64,000 nt of DNA from Chromatiaceae bacterium (GTDB lineage Bacteria > Pseudomonadota > Gammaproteobacteria > Chromatiales > Chromatiaceae), in NCBI GenBank assembly GCA_019356535.1, contig CP037918.1:1644315-1708314 (forward strand). Reading direction: 5' to 3'. Numbering within the stretch: position 1 is the stretch's first letter; the number at the start of each line of letters is the position of its first letter. The translations under genes and the position numbers were made by a program. Below, piece after piece: positions 35,856 through 43,493 of the stretch. The notes beneath the pieces were generated by a model. It saw only the letters and a list, made by a program, of their open reading frames with translations, was not told the DNA's origin and made no database searches.

Positions 35856-36653
35856 ATGAATCCCACGACCAACATCGCCGTACGCGCCGCCCGCAAGGCG
35901 GGCAGCATCCTGATGCGGTACTACAACCGCATCGACACACTGACCATCAGCGAGAAGCAGGCCAACGACTACGTCTCGGAGGTCGATCGCGCCGCCGAGG
36001 CCGCAATCATCGAGGTGATCCGCCGTGCCTATCCCAACCACGCCATACTCGCCGAAGAGAGCGGGGAGCACGCGGGCAACGACTACCAGTGGATCATCGA
36101 CCCGCTGGATGGCACCACGAACTACCTGCACGGCTTCCCGCAGTTCTCCATCTCCGTTGCCCTGCAACACCGTGGCGAGCTGATCAGCGCGGCGGTGTAC
36201 GATCCGCTTCGCGACGAGATGTTTACCGCCAGCCGCGGCCAGGGCGCCCAGCTCAATGACCGGCGCCTGCGCGTCAGTGACCAGCGCTCGCTCAAGGGGG
36301 CACTGATCGGCACCGGCATCCCCTTCCGAGACCAGCGCTATCTGGCCGACTACCTCGCCATGCTCGGCGCCATGGTGGAAGATACCGCTGGCATCCGCCG
36401 TCCCGGCTCGGCGGCGCTCGACTTCGCCTACGTGGCGGCCGGCCGCCTCGACGGTTTCTGGGAGCTGGGACTGTCGGTGTGGGACTTCGCCGCCGGCGTG
36501 CTGCTGGTGCGCGAGGCTGGCGGTGCGGTCAGCGACATCCGTGGCGGCAACCGCCACCTGGAGAGCGGCAACGTGATCGCCGGCAACCTCAAGGTCCATC
36601 AAGCAATCGTGAAGCGGCTCGCTCCCCACGTGCCCGAGACCCTGCGCGCCTGA
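35856..36653 (+). CDS. suhB: Inositol-1-monophosphatase SuhB
   Basis: SuhB dephosphorylates inositol monophosphate and also acts in rRNA antitermination. The 265-residue protein has the Mg-binding motifs AEESGEH, DPLDGTTNYLHGFPQF and WDFAAGVLLVREAGG. In Pseudomonas and many others suhB is next to and divergent from trmJ; here about 22 kb of EPS genes lie between them, with the two genes still pointing away from each other. Confidence 0.95.
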   Translation: MNPTTNIAVRAARKAGSILMRYYNRIDTLTISEKQANDYVSEVDRAAEAAIIEVIRRAYPNHAILAEESGEHAGNDYQWIIDPLDGTTNYLHGFPQFSISVALQHRGELISAAVYDPLRDEMFTASRGQGAQLNDRRLRVSDQRSLKGALIGTGIPFRDQRYLADYLAMLGAMVEDTAGIRRPGSAALDFAYVAAGRLDGFWELGLSVWDFAAGVLLVREAGGAVSDIRGGNRHLESGNVIAGNLKVHQAIVKRLAPHVPETLRA

Positions 36654-36757
36654 TCGGCTTAAACGCGCGGTGTGACAAAGGGTTTTCCCCCGTTGCCGCC
36701 CACGGGGGGACTGTGCTTACATCGACTCCGACAACCATAGCCAAGGAACCCGGAGAG

Positions 36758-37096
36758 ATGAAAAGCCATATCACCGCTACCCTGATCCCGCCCGTCGGCG
36801 CCTGCCGCTATGGTTGCGGCACCAACTGTGCCGCCCCCATCACCGTATTCTGGCTGTTTGGTGTCATCAGCGTGATCTACGGCCTGATGGGCGGCCCGAC
36901 CAACGAACCCGGGATCAGCTGGTACACCGTTGGCCTCGGCCTGCTCATGTGGGGCATCGCGGCGGTATGGACGCTGGCCACCCTGCAAGGCGTGGAGGCC
37001 GATCGCTGCCACGACCTGTGGAGCCCAAAGAAGCACCAGGCCCAGCCCGGCGACGACGAAACCGATCCCTTCGAGGAGGTCAAAAAGGCGCACTGA
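36758..37096 (+). CDS. Small membrane protein of unknown function
   Basis: The 112-residue product starts MKSHITATLIPPVGACRYGCG with GGAG just upstream. It contains two membrane helices (ITVFWLFGVISVIYGLM and WYTVGLGLLMWGIAAVWTLATL) and an acidic C-terminal tail (DDETDPFEEVKKAH). An N-terminal cysteine trio (C-x3-C-x3-C in ACRYGCGTNCAAP) could bind metal or sit at the membrane surface. No family is recognised. It converges on metA with only 12 bases between stops. Confidence 0.7.
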   Translation: MKSHITATLIPPVGACRYGCGTNCAAPITVFWLFGVISVIYGLMGGPTNEPGISWYTVGLGLLMWGIAAVWTLATLQGVEADRCHDLWSPKKHQAQPGDDETDPFEEVKKAH

Positions 37097-37108
37097 GCGC
37101 CACCCGTC

Positions 37109-38173
37109 TCACAACCCCAGCGGGTTGTCGGGATCGACTCCTTCCATGAACGGGACCCGCCTGCTGCGGTGGGTCACCTGGTACATCAAGCCCATCCAGT
37201 TTCCCACCACCGCCTCAGCGGTGTCGTGCCAGGTATTGTCCAGTCTCGGCACCAACAGGGACTCGGGAAACTCCGGCAATGGTCTGCCGGCCTCCAGCGC
37301 CTGGTCCAGGCGCCAGCGGTACTCGCGCACCAGCGCCTGCTCGCGCTCGCCCAGGTAGTTCTCGGGGAATGGCGGGAACTCCGTGATCTCGCCAGCCGCG
37401 TAACGCAGGGCTTCGCGCTTCAGCTCCTTGAGCAGCGAAATGGTGTCGTACTCTGGATGCCCCTGGAAGAATACGAAACGCAGACCATCGGCGCTGGTCG
37501 CCAGATGCACCCCCACCTGTTCGCTCTCGACCAGCACACGCAAGCCGGCGGCATCGAACTGGTCACGCTCCACCGCGTTCCAGCGTGAATGCGGGACGTC
37601 GAAGCGGGTGTTCACATCAGCCACCAGGGGGTGCGCCTGGTCCACCACCCGATGCGGGAACACTCCCCAGATCTTGCGCGGCTGCCGACGCCGCTTCTGC
37701 CCGTAGCGGAACTCCAGCACCGCGTGGGTCGCCAGGCAGGAACACAGGGTGGTGGTGACGTTCTCCCAGGCCCAGTCGATGACCCGGATCAACGGCTCCC
37801 AGAACGGTTGGGTAGACAGCTCGGGACCGACCACATTGGCACCGGTGATGATCAACGCATCCAGCCCCTCTTCACGAATCTTGTCGAAGGGCTCGTACCA
37901 GGTATCGATATAGGCCTGCGCCTTCTCGCTGCGAGGCAGTTCGGACAGGGTGAAGGGGTGCACGTAGAACTGGGCAATGGGGTTGCTCTCGCCCACCAGG
38001 CGAAAGAACTGCCGCTCGGTTGCCGCCAGCGCTGCATCCGGCATCATGTTGAGCAGGCCAATGTGCAGCTCGCGGATGTCCTGGTTCCTCGCCCGCTCGG
38101 GCGAAAGTACGGTCACTCCCTCATTGCGCAGGCGCTCGAAGGACGGCAGATCATTGTGAGCGACAATCGGCAT
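37109..38173 (-). CDS. metA: Homoserine O-succinyltransferase/acetyltransferase MetA
   Basis: MetA acylates homoserine, the first dedicated step of methionine synthesis. The 354-residue protein has the class I glutamine amidotransferase-like fold with ELHIGLLNMMPDAA near the start, the catalytic-cysteine region TTLCSCLATHAVLEF, and RFVFFQGHPEYD with the catalytic histidine and glutamate. It is about 45 residues longer than E. coli MetA. Whether the donor is succinyl- or acetyl-CoA cannot be told here. Its upstream neighbour is a P-loop protein gene ending 4 bases away. Confidence 0.92.
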   Translation of the reverse strand: MPIVAHNDLPSFERLRNEGVTVLSPERARNQDIRELHIGLLNMMPDAALAATERQFFRLVGESNPIAQFYVHPFTLSELPRSEKAQAYIDTWYEPFDKIREEGLDALIITGANVVGPELSTQPFWEPLIRVIDWAWENVTTTLCSCLATHAVLEFRYGQKRRRQPRKIWGVFPHRVVDQAHPLVADVNTRFDVPHSRWNAVERDQFDAAGLRVLVESEQVGVHLATSADGLRFVFFQGHPEYDTISLLKELKREALRYAAGEITEFPPFPENYLGEREQALVREYRWRLDQALEAGRPLPEFPESLLVPRLDNTWHDTAEAVVGNWMGLMYQVTHRSRRVPFMEGVDPDNPLGL

Positions 38174-38177
38174 GGTC

Positions 38178-39026
38178 TCACCCCACTTCGCGCGCGATGG
38201 CCTGTTCGATCAAGGCCAGGAAGTCCTGCTCGTCACGTACCGTCGACACCTCCTGCGAGGTGACGGTGTAGCCACGTTTCGCAATGGCCTCGTAGCGTGG
38301 AATGCGCGAGTGGAACAGGCGCGGAAACACCCATCGGGTGAAATCGTCGGGGTCCATCTCGGCGGCGTAATCCAAACCATGCTCGCGCAGGTAGATAGCC
38401 AGTTGCTCGTCCAGGAATTCGGGGCGGTAATACAGTGGTTTGGGATCGCTCTGCGCACGCCGGATCAGCTTCTGTTCTTCCTCGGCATCGGTCACCTTGA
38501 TGTAGAGGATGAGCGTGTGCGCCTCGAGCAGCTCGATGATGCCCGGCTCGTCCAGCTCGCACAGCGAACCGCCGACATCGTTGACGAAATGCCGGTAACC
38601 GTAGATCTCCTGCGCCTTGCGAATGAAATCGGGCACGTCGCGCATGGCCGCGATCTCCGCCTCGCGGTACATCGCCTGATGGCGGCGAAAGGTCTCGAGC
38701 TCCAGTCCACCCCGCTCGGGATCCCCCAGCTTGCCGACAAACGAGAGCACCGGCCCCAGGTCGGAGACCTTGATGTTGTTACGGATGTAGATCCAGTCGC
38801 GGCGCAGCAGTTCGCGCAGGAAGGGTACCTCCATCGCCCGCGCCTTGATCATGTCGAGGATCGGCTCATCCAGGTAGCGGGTGCCGATGCGGTAGTCACC
38901 CGAGTAGTGGAACCAGTCATGCGTACGCAGCATGCTCGAGATGTGGGTCTTGCCCACCCCCGACATGCCCAGCAGGGTGACCTTCTTGCGATCCCAGCGG
39001 CGGAATGTCTCGACGTCGAACTTCAC
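38178..39026 (-). CDS. P-loop ATPase/kinase-like protein paired with metA
   Basis: The 282-residue protein starts MKFDVETFRRWDRKKVTLLG (GTG start) with Walker A GMSGVGKTHISSML near residue 20. It otherwise resembles no family I can name; the small size and lid-like charged helices suggest a nucleotide or metabolite kinase fold. The frame is open to 39455, overlapping the pseudouridine synthase gene, and an ATG at 39062 is an alternative start. It ends 4 bases before metA, so the two are probably co-transcribed and functionally related. The function is unknown. Confidence 0.72.
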   Translation of the reverse strand: MKFDVETFRRWDRKKVTLLGMSGVGKTHISSMLRTHDWFHYSGDYRIGTRYLDEPILDMIKARAMEVPFLRELLRRDWIYIRNNIKVSDLGPVLSFVGKLGDPERGGLELETFRRHQAMYREAEIAAMRDVPDFIRKAQEIYGYRHFVNDVGGSLCELDEPGIIELLEAHTLILYIKVTDAEEEQKLIRRAQSDPKPLYYRPEFLDEQLAIYLREHGLDYAAEMDPDDFTRWVFPRLFHSRIPRYEAIAKRGYTVTSQEVSTVRDEQDFLALIEQAIAREVG

Positions 39027-39174
39027 TGTGCCCCCCGGCGGACCTTGTGGAGAAGCCGGCATTATCCGGCACCTGTGCGCAGGCGCCAAGCCATCCCCGG
39101 TTCGGCCCGAGGACGGACCTCCTACATCATCTGTGGGAGCGGCCTCCCCGCCGCGAACGATCCGCACAGCCCAA

Positions 39175-39828
39175 TCAAAAAGGCACCGGGCTCTCGACCT
39201 GCACCGCCTCGCCACTCGCGGGGTGCTCGAAGGCCAGTGCCTGGGCATGCAGCAGCAAGCGCTCTGCGGCCAGCCGTGCCGCGGCATCGCCATACAGCTC
39301 GTCACCCAGTATGGGATGGCCCAGCGCCAGCATGTGTACGCGCAACTGGTGGCTGCGGCCGGTGAGTGGCAGCAACTCGACCCGAGTAAACCGGTGTTCG
39401 GCATCGCGCGCCAGCACACGCCAGTGCGTGAGCGCCGGCCGACCCAGCCGGGCATCCACCTTCTGGCGCGGCCGGTTGGGCCAGTCGGTGATCAGCGGCA
39501 AGTCGACCTCGCCCTCATCCTGCATCACCCGACCCGCCACCACCGCCAGATAACGCTTGTGCACTCGACGCTCGCCGAACAGGCGTCCCATGCGCGCCTG
39601 GGTCTCGCGATCCAGCGCGAACAGCACCAGCCCCGAGGTCGCCATGTCCAGCCGGTGCACCACCAGGGCCTGGGGGAAGTGTCGCTGCACGCGCTTCCAG
39701 AGACAGTCCTGCTTGTCCTCGCCACGCCCGGGCACGCTGAGCAGCCCGGCCGGCTTGTCCACGATCAGCAGGTGCTCGTCCTGGTAGCGAATCGCCAACC
39801 CTTCGTCGGGCGGAGGCTCATAGTGCAT
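39175..39828 (-). CDS. rluA: RluA-family pseudouridine synthase
   Basis: The 217-residue protein has the RluA signature HRLDMATSGLVLFA with the catalytic aspartate, plus the motif I region LLIVDKPAGLLSVPGRG and the KRYLAVV and LTGRSHQLRVHMLALGHPILGD segments. There is no S4 domain, which fits the short RluA group that modifies 23S rRNA U746 and tRNA U32 in E. coli. The ATG at 39828 lies inside the end of the antiporter gene (11-base overlap), indicating coupling. Confidence 0.87.
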   Translation of the reverse strand: MHYEPPPDEGLAIRYQDEHLLIVDKPAGLLSVPGRGEDKQDCLWKRVQRHFPQALVVHRLDMATSGLVLFALDRETQARMGRLFGERRVHKRYLAVVAGRVMQDEGEVDLPLITDWPNRPRQKVDARLGRPALTHWRVLARDAEHRFTRVELLPLTGRSHQLRVHMLALGHPILGDELYGDAAARLAAERLLLHAQALAFEHPASGEAVQVESPVPF

Positions 39829-41536
39829 GCTCGTCTCCCGGCTCGGCCTGGCGCAACACGGAATAGTCGCTGGCCCGCACCTCGGCCACCGCACGCTCGC
39901 TGCTCTGATCGTCCACGCCCGCCAGCAGCAACAGGGCGCGGGCATACATCAGGCTGCTCTCGAGCACCGAATCGAAGATGGTCACGTTCGGCGGCAAGTA
40001 TTCCTCGTCGCCTACCCAGCCGTGCTCGGTATGCACCAGTACCGGCAGCTCGGGCCGCAGGCGCCGCGCCTGGGCGATGATGCGCCGCGCCGCCGGCGGA
40101 TCGTGGAAGGTGATCGCCAACGCCCGCGCCTGTGGCAGTCTCGCCAGCTCGAGCAGAACCGCATTGCCGGCATCTCCGAACAGCACCGTGTGCCCGTTGG
40201 CGCGGCATTCGCGCACCAGCCGGGCATCGCGGTCGATCGCCAGCACCGGCACGTTGCGCTCCTCGAGCACCGCGGTCACGCCCTGCCCCAGCGCACCATA
40301 GCCGCAGATCACCACGTGATCGTGCAGTTCGCCCACCGTCTCCGGCAGGTTCTCGGGCTCGCCCGGGACAGAGGCGCCATCGCCGTGCCGCCTGACCAGG
40401 CGGCCGTTGAAACGGATCAGCAAGGGCGCGAGCAACATGCTGAGGATCAGTCCCGCCAGCACCGGTTGCAGCAGCACGCTGTCCACCAGCGCCAGCAGCA
40501 TCACCTGGGAGACCAGCAACAGGCCGAACTCGCCACCATGCGCCAGCACCGCCGCGACCCGCAGCGCATCGCCAGGCGTATGCCCGAACAGCCGGACCGG
40601 CCCCCAGATCAACAGCCCCTTGAGCAGCACCAACCCGGCCACCACCGCCAGCACCCACAGCGGCTGGCGCAGCAGGACGCCCGGATCGAGCTGCATGCCG
40701 ATACTGATGAAGAACACCCCCAGCATGAGGTCGCGGAAAGGCCGGATATCGGCCTCCACCTGGTGCCGGAAATGCGTCTCGCCCAGCAGCATACCGGCCA
40801 TGAAGGCACCCAGAGTGGCCGACAGACCGGCGGCCATGGACAGGCCCGCCGCCGCCAGTGCCAGCGACAGCACCGTCAGCATGAACAGCTCGAGCGAGTG
40901 GGTATCAGCCACCCAGTGCAGGACACGCGGCAACAGCTTGCGCCCCAGTACCGCCAGCGTGATGAACACCAGCAGGGCCTTGAGCAGGGTGATGCCCAGC
41001 AGGCCGCCGAAAGAGCCGCCGTCACTCCCCAGCAGCGGCAGCAGCACCAGAAAGGGCACTGCGGCGATGTCCTGGAACAGCAGCACTGCCGTGGCGGCCT
41101 GGCCGTGCACGGTACGCAACTCCCCCTGCTCACCGAGCTGCTTGAGCGCGATGGCGGTCGAGGACATGGCGAAGGCACCGCCCAGGATCACCGCGAAGGC
41201 CGGCGATACCCCTGCAAGGATGAAGCCGCCGGCGAACACCGCGGTGGTGAGCACCACCTGGCTCCCTCCCAGCCCCAGCACCAGGCGCCGTGAAGCGAGC
41301 AGGCGCGGCAGGGAGAACTCCAGGCCGATGGTAAACATCAGCAGCACCACGCCGACCTCGGCCAGTACGCGGATCGCTCCGGTATCGCCCAGCAGACCCA
41401 GACCCCAGGGGCCGAACACCAGCCCGGCCAGCAGGTATCCGACGATGGACGACAGACCCAGGCGATGGCACAGGGCCACCAGGCCGGCACTGCCGAGCAG
41501 CAGCAACATCAGGTGAAACAGCAGCTCATGTGTCAT
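39818..41536 (-). CDS. CPA2 cation:proton antiporter with TrkA-N domain (KefB/YbaL-like)
   Basis: The 572-residue protein has about 12-13 membrane helices of the CPA2 fold (SSIVGYLLAGLVFGPWGLGLL, then LTTAVFAGGFILAG, MSSTAIALKQLGEQGEL, HGGEFGLLL) followed by a cytoplasmic Rossmann NAD-binding TrkA-N domain (HDHVVICGYGALGQGVTAVLEE, about residue 415 on). It probably moves K+ or Na+ against protons under nucleotide control. No TrkA-C domain follows. Its 3-prime end overlaps the pseudouridine synthase gene. Confidence 0.9.
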   Translation of the reverse strand: MTHELLFHLMLLLLGSAGLVALCHRLGLSSIVGYLLAGLVFGPWGLGLLGDTGAIRVLAEVGVVLLMFTIGLEFSLPRLLASRRLVLGLGGSQVVLTTAVFAGGFILAGVSPAFAVILGGAFAMSSTAIALKQLGEQGELRTVHGQAATAVLLFQDIAAVPFLVLLPLLGSDGGSFGGLLGITLLKALLVFITLAVLGRKLLPRVLHWVADTHSLELFMLTVLSLALAAAGLSMAAGLSATLGAFMAGMLLGETHFRHQVEADIRPFRDLMLGVFFISIGMQLDPGVLLRQPLWVLAVVAGLVLLKGLLIWGPVRLFGHTPGDALRVAAVLAHGGEFGLLLVSQVMLLALVDSVLLQPVLAGLILSMLLAPLLIRFNGRLVRRHGDGASVPGEPENLPETVGELHDHVVICGYGALGQGVTAVLEERNVPVLAIDRDARLVRECRANGHTVLFGDAGNAVLLELARLPQARALAITFHDPPAARRIIAQARRLRPELPVLVHTEHGWVGDEEYLPPNVTIFDSVLESSLMYARALLLLAGVDDQSSERAVAEVRASDYSVLRQAEPGDEHAL

Positions 41537-41727
41537 CTGACTAGGATAGATCGTGCCAACACCAGGGACGAAGCGTTCTTACTGGCGTCGCCCCAGAGGC
41601 TTTTCCAAGGTACACCGCGAGAAAACGACAATACCACGCGGTCACCGTCACTCTGCATTGAAAAGCCGCCGGCCGCCCTCACTGTGAAGATCGGGCCAAG
41701 AAAATCGGAACACACGGAGGATCCGAC

Positions 41728-42258
41728 ATGAACACCGGTGACGAAAGACTCGAAAGCATCCTCGCGCGACTCGCTCCGGTGGTGCTGCCCCCGGCGGATT
41801 TCCCGCCGGCACAGATCGTGCGCGACACCCCACGCGAGGAGCTGCGCGATCGCATCCGCAAGAATGCCGAGGAGGTCGACATCGAGCTGACCGAGGCGCA
41901 CTGGGAGGTCATCGACTTTCTGCTCGACTTCTATACTCACTGTTGTGAGACCCATGCCCCACGCTATACCGACATGCGGACCTACTGGCGCTACATCGAC
42001 TGCCTGAAAGATCCGCAGTGCGAATCGGAAATGGAAGGCAGCAAGACCAAAACCTGCCAGTACGGCCAGCTCAGCGCCACCGAGGCCACCAGTGCCTACA
42101 GGGTGTATCGCGTGCTGCTCAAGGCCTTTGCCGACAAGGGCGGAAAGAAACACCTCTACGAACTGTTCCCCTACGGACCGGTATTCACCATTCACCTGCT
42201 CGCCGGCCTGCCCCGCCTGCGGCACGACGTGGACCCGCATTTCGGCACGGCCTACTGA
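41728..42258 (+). CDS. Divergent DsrC/TusE-family protein lacking C-terminal cysteines
   Basis: DsrC proteins are sulfur carriers that use one or two C-terminal cysteines. This 176-residue product keeps the family core, ELTEAHWEVIDFLLDFY (about 53-69) and KHLYELFPYGPVFTIHLLAGLPR (141-163), but ends DVDPHFGTAY without either cysteine, so normal persulfide transfer seems impossible. Instead it has cysteines at 72, 73, 92, 98 and 110 in a middle insertion. Proteins like this have been viewed as regulatory relatives of DsrC. GGAGG precedes the ATG. The HPF/sigma-like gene begins 40 bases downstream. Confidence 0.8.
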   Translation: MNTGDERLESILARLAPVVLPPADFPPAQIVRDTPREELRDRIRKNAEEVDIELTEAHWEVIDFLLDFYTHCCETHAPRYTDMRTYWRYIDCLKDPQCESEMEGSKTKTCQYGQLSATEATSAYRVYRVLLKAFADKGGKKHLYELFPYGPVFTIHLLAGLPRLRHDVDPHFGTAY

Positions 42259-42298
42259 TGCGCCCACAACGACAACAACACGACGGAGGCATTCAGTC

Positions 42299-43348
42299 AT
42301 GAAGATCGACATTACCTGGCGCAACCTGCCCAAGGACAGCCACGAAACCATCCGCCACACGGTGGAAACCCTGGCCGCGCGCCACCTGAAACCCGCACTG
42401 GAGGCCTTCGAGCACGCCTTGCCGCGCCTGCGCCTGACGCTGGAGAAACGCAAGCTGGATTACCGCGTGACCACGCGCATCCAGTTGCCCCCGCGCAAGG
42501 TGCTGGTCGCCCAGTCCAGCGATCCTTCGCTGGACAAGGCAATGCACAACGCGCTGGAGGAGCTGGCGCGGCAGGCCGCACGCCATCGCGCCCACATCAG
42601 CCACCAGGACGACTGGAAACGCAAGGCGCGCCGACGCCGCCTGCGCGAGCTCAAGGCCCGCCTGGGTGCGCTGACGCCCGAGGCACAGCAGCAGGTCGAG
42701 GTCTCGCTGGCCAGCCTGCTGCCCCGCCTCGAATCCTGGCTGCGCCACGAGCTGACCTACCTTCGCGCCAGCGGCCTGCTGGCCGAGGACTATCCCACGC
42801 TGGCCGACGTGCGCGACGAGATGTACGTGCGCATCCAGCGCCACTGGGACGAGGTGCCGCACGACGAAGACGGCCTGTACCGGGTGGCGATCCGCGTGAC
42901 CACCGAGATCCTCGAGGAAGAGACGCGGCGCCTGCGCACGGACGACGAACAACTGGTCTCGCTGGATGACGAGGTGCCCGAAGACGCCATGGACCAGGCC
43001 GAGGACATGGTCGGGGAGGAAGTCGGCGAGTTCTACCAGCCCGACGAGGATCTGCACGTCGAGGACCTGATCGCCGACACCGAGATCCCCGGCCCGGAAG
43101 AAGCCGCCCGGATCGAGGCCGTCGACGCCTGCTACGAACTGCTGGGCACCCTGCCCTCGCTGTGGCGGCGCGCGCTCACCCTGGTCCACCGGGAGGGCCT
43201 GGCACCCGAGGTGGTCGCAGGCCAGATCCTGGATATCGGTGAAGAGGAACTGCACCAGGTGCTGACCCTGGGCGAGCGCTTCCTGCGCGACCACCTCGCC
43301 GAGCGGGGCCTGGGGATCCAGGACGTGCCGACGCTGCTCGCACGTTAA
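42299..43348 (+). CDS. HPF/RaiA-like domain fused to sigma-70-like domain
   Basis: The 349-residue protein starts MKIDITWRNLPKDSHETIRH (GGAGG upstream). Residues 1-105 resemble a hibernation-promoting factor/RaiA domain (beta start, then PPRKVLVAQSSDPSLDKAMHNALEELARQ). After a basic linker, 143-212 resembles sigma region 2 (WLRHELTYLRASG, then TLADVRDEMYVRIQRHW). An acidic linker (213-270) leads to a segment like sigma region 4 (LLGTLPSLWRRALTLVHREGLAPEVVAGQIL, 281-311). The frame is open upstream to 42092, overlapping the DsrC-like gene. The role is unknown; a link between ribosome state and transcription is an inference. Confidence 0.72.
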   Translation: MKIDITWRNLPKDSHETIRHTVETLAARHLKPALEAFEHALPRLRLTLEKRKLDYRVTTRIQLPPRKVLVAQSSDPSLDKAMHNALEELARQAARHRAHISHQDDWKRKARRRRLRELKARLGALTPEAQQQVEVSLASLLPRLESWLRHELTYLRASGLLAEDYPTLADVRDEMYVRIQRHWDEVPHDEDGLYRVAIRVTTEILEEETRRLRTDDEQLVSLDDEVPEDAMDQAEDMVGEEVGEFYQPDEDLHVEDLIADTEIPGPEEAARIEAVDACYELLGTLPSLWRRALTLVHREGLAPEVVAGQILDIGEEELHQVLTLGERFLRDHLAERGLGIQDVPTLLAR

Positions 43349-43353
43349 ACGTT

Positions 43354-43372
43354 GTCGGGCTTGAAGCCCGAC
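43354..43372 (+). terminator. Hairpin after the HPF/sigma gene
   Basis: GTCGGGCT and AGCCCGAC form a perfect 8-bp stem with loop TGA, six bases after the stop codon. No T-run follows, so it may act as a Rho-independent terminator only weakly or protect the 3-prime end. Confidence 0.4.
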
Positions 43373-43436
43373 CTGCACACCCCAAACGCCCTCCCCCACA
43401 GCTCGGAATTCATTCCGACACTTCCCAACCGATTCC

Positions 43437-43464
43437 CCCTGACAGGGTCGCCCCCCTGTCAGGG
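43437..43464. terminator. Bidirectional hairpin between convergent genes
   Basis: CCCTGACAGGG (43437-43447) and CCCTGTCAGGG (43454-43464) are perfect 11-bp arms with a 6-base loop, between the convergent HPF/sigma and SLC13 permease genes. It is placed to end transcription from both sides but lacks flanking T-runs. Confidence 0.45.
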
Positions 43465-43493
43465 AGGCTTGCGCTCGAGCGGCCGCACCGGTT

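Noticed and set aside
39027-39455. N-terminal extension of the P-loop protein
   Set aside because: Antisense-free but overlapping the rluA-like gene in another frame with random composition; starts at 39026 or 39062 are sufficient.
39827-41293. Open frame of 488 codons on the plus strand
   Set aside because: Antisense to the CPA2 antiporter; Gln/His/Arg-rich composition of a complement frame.
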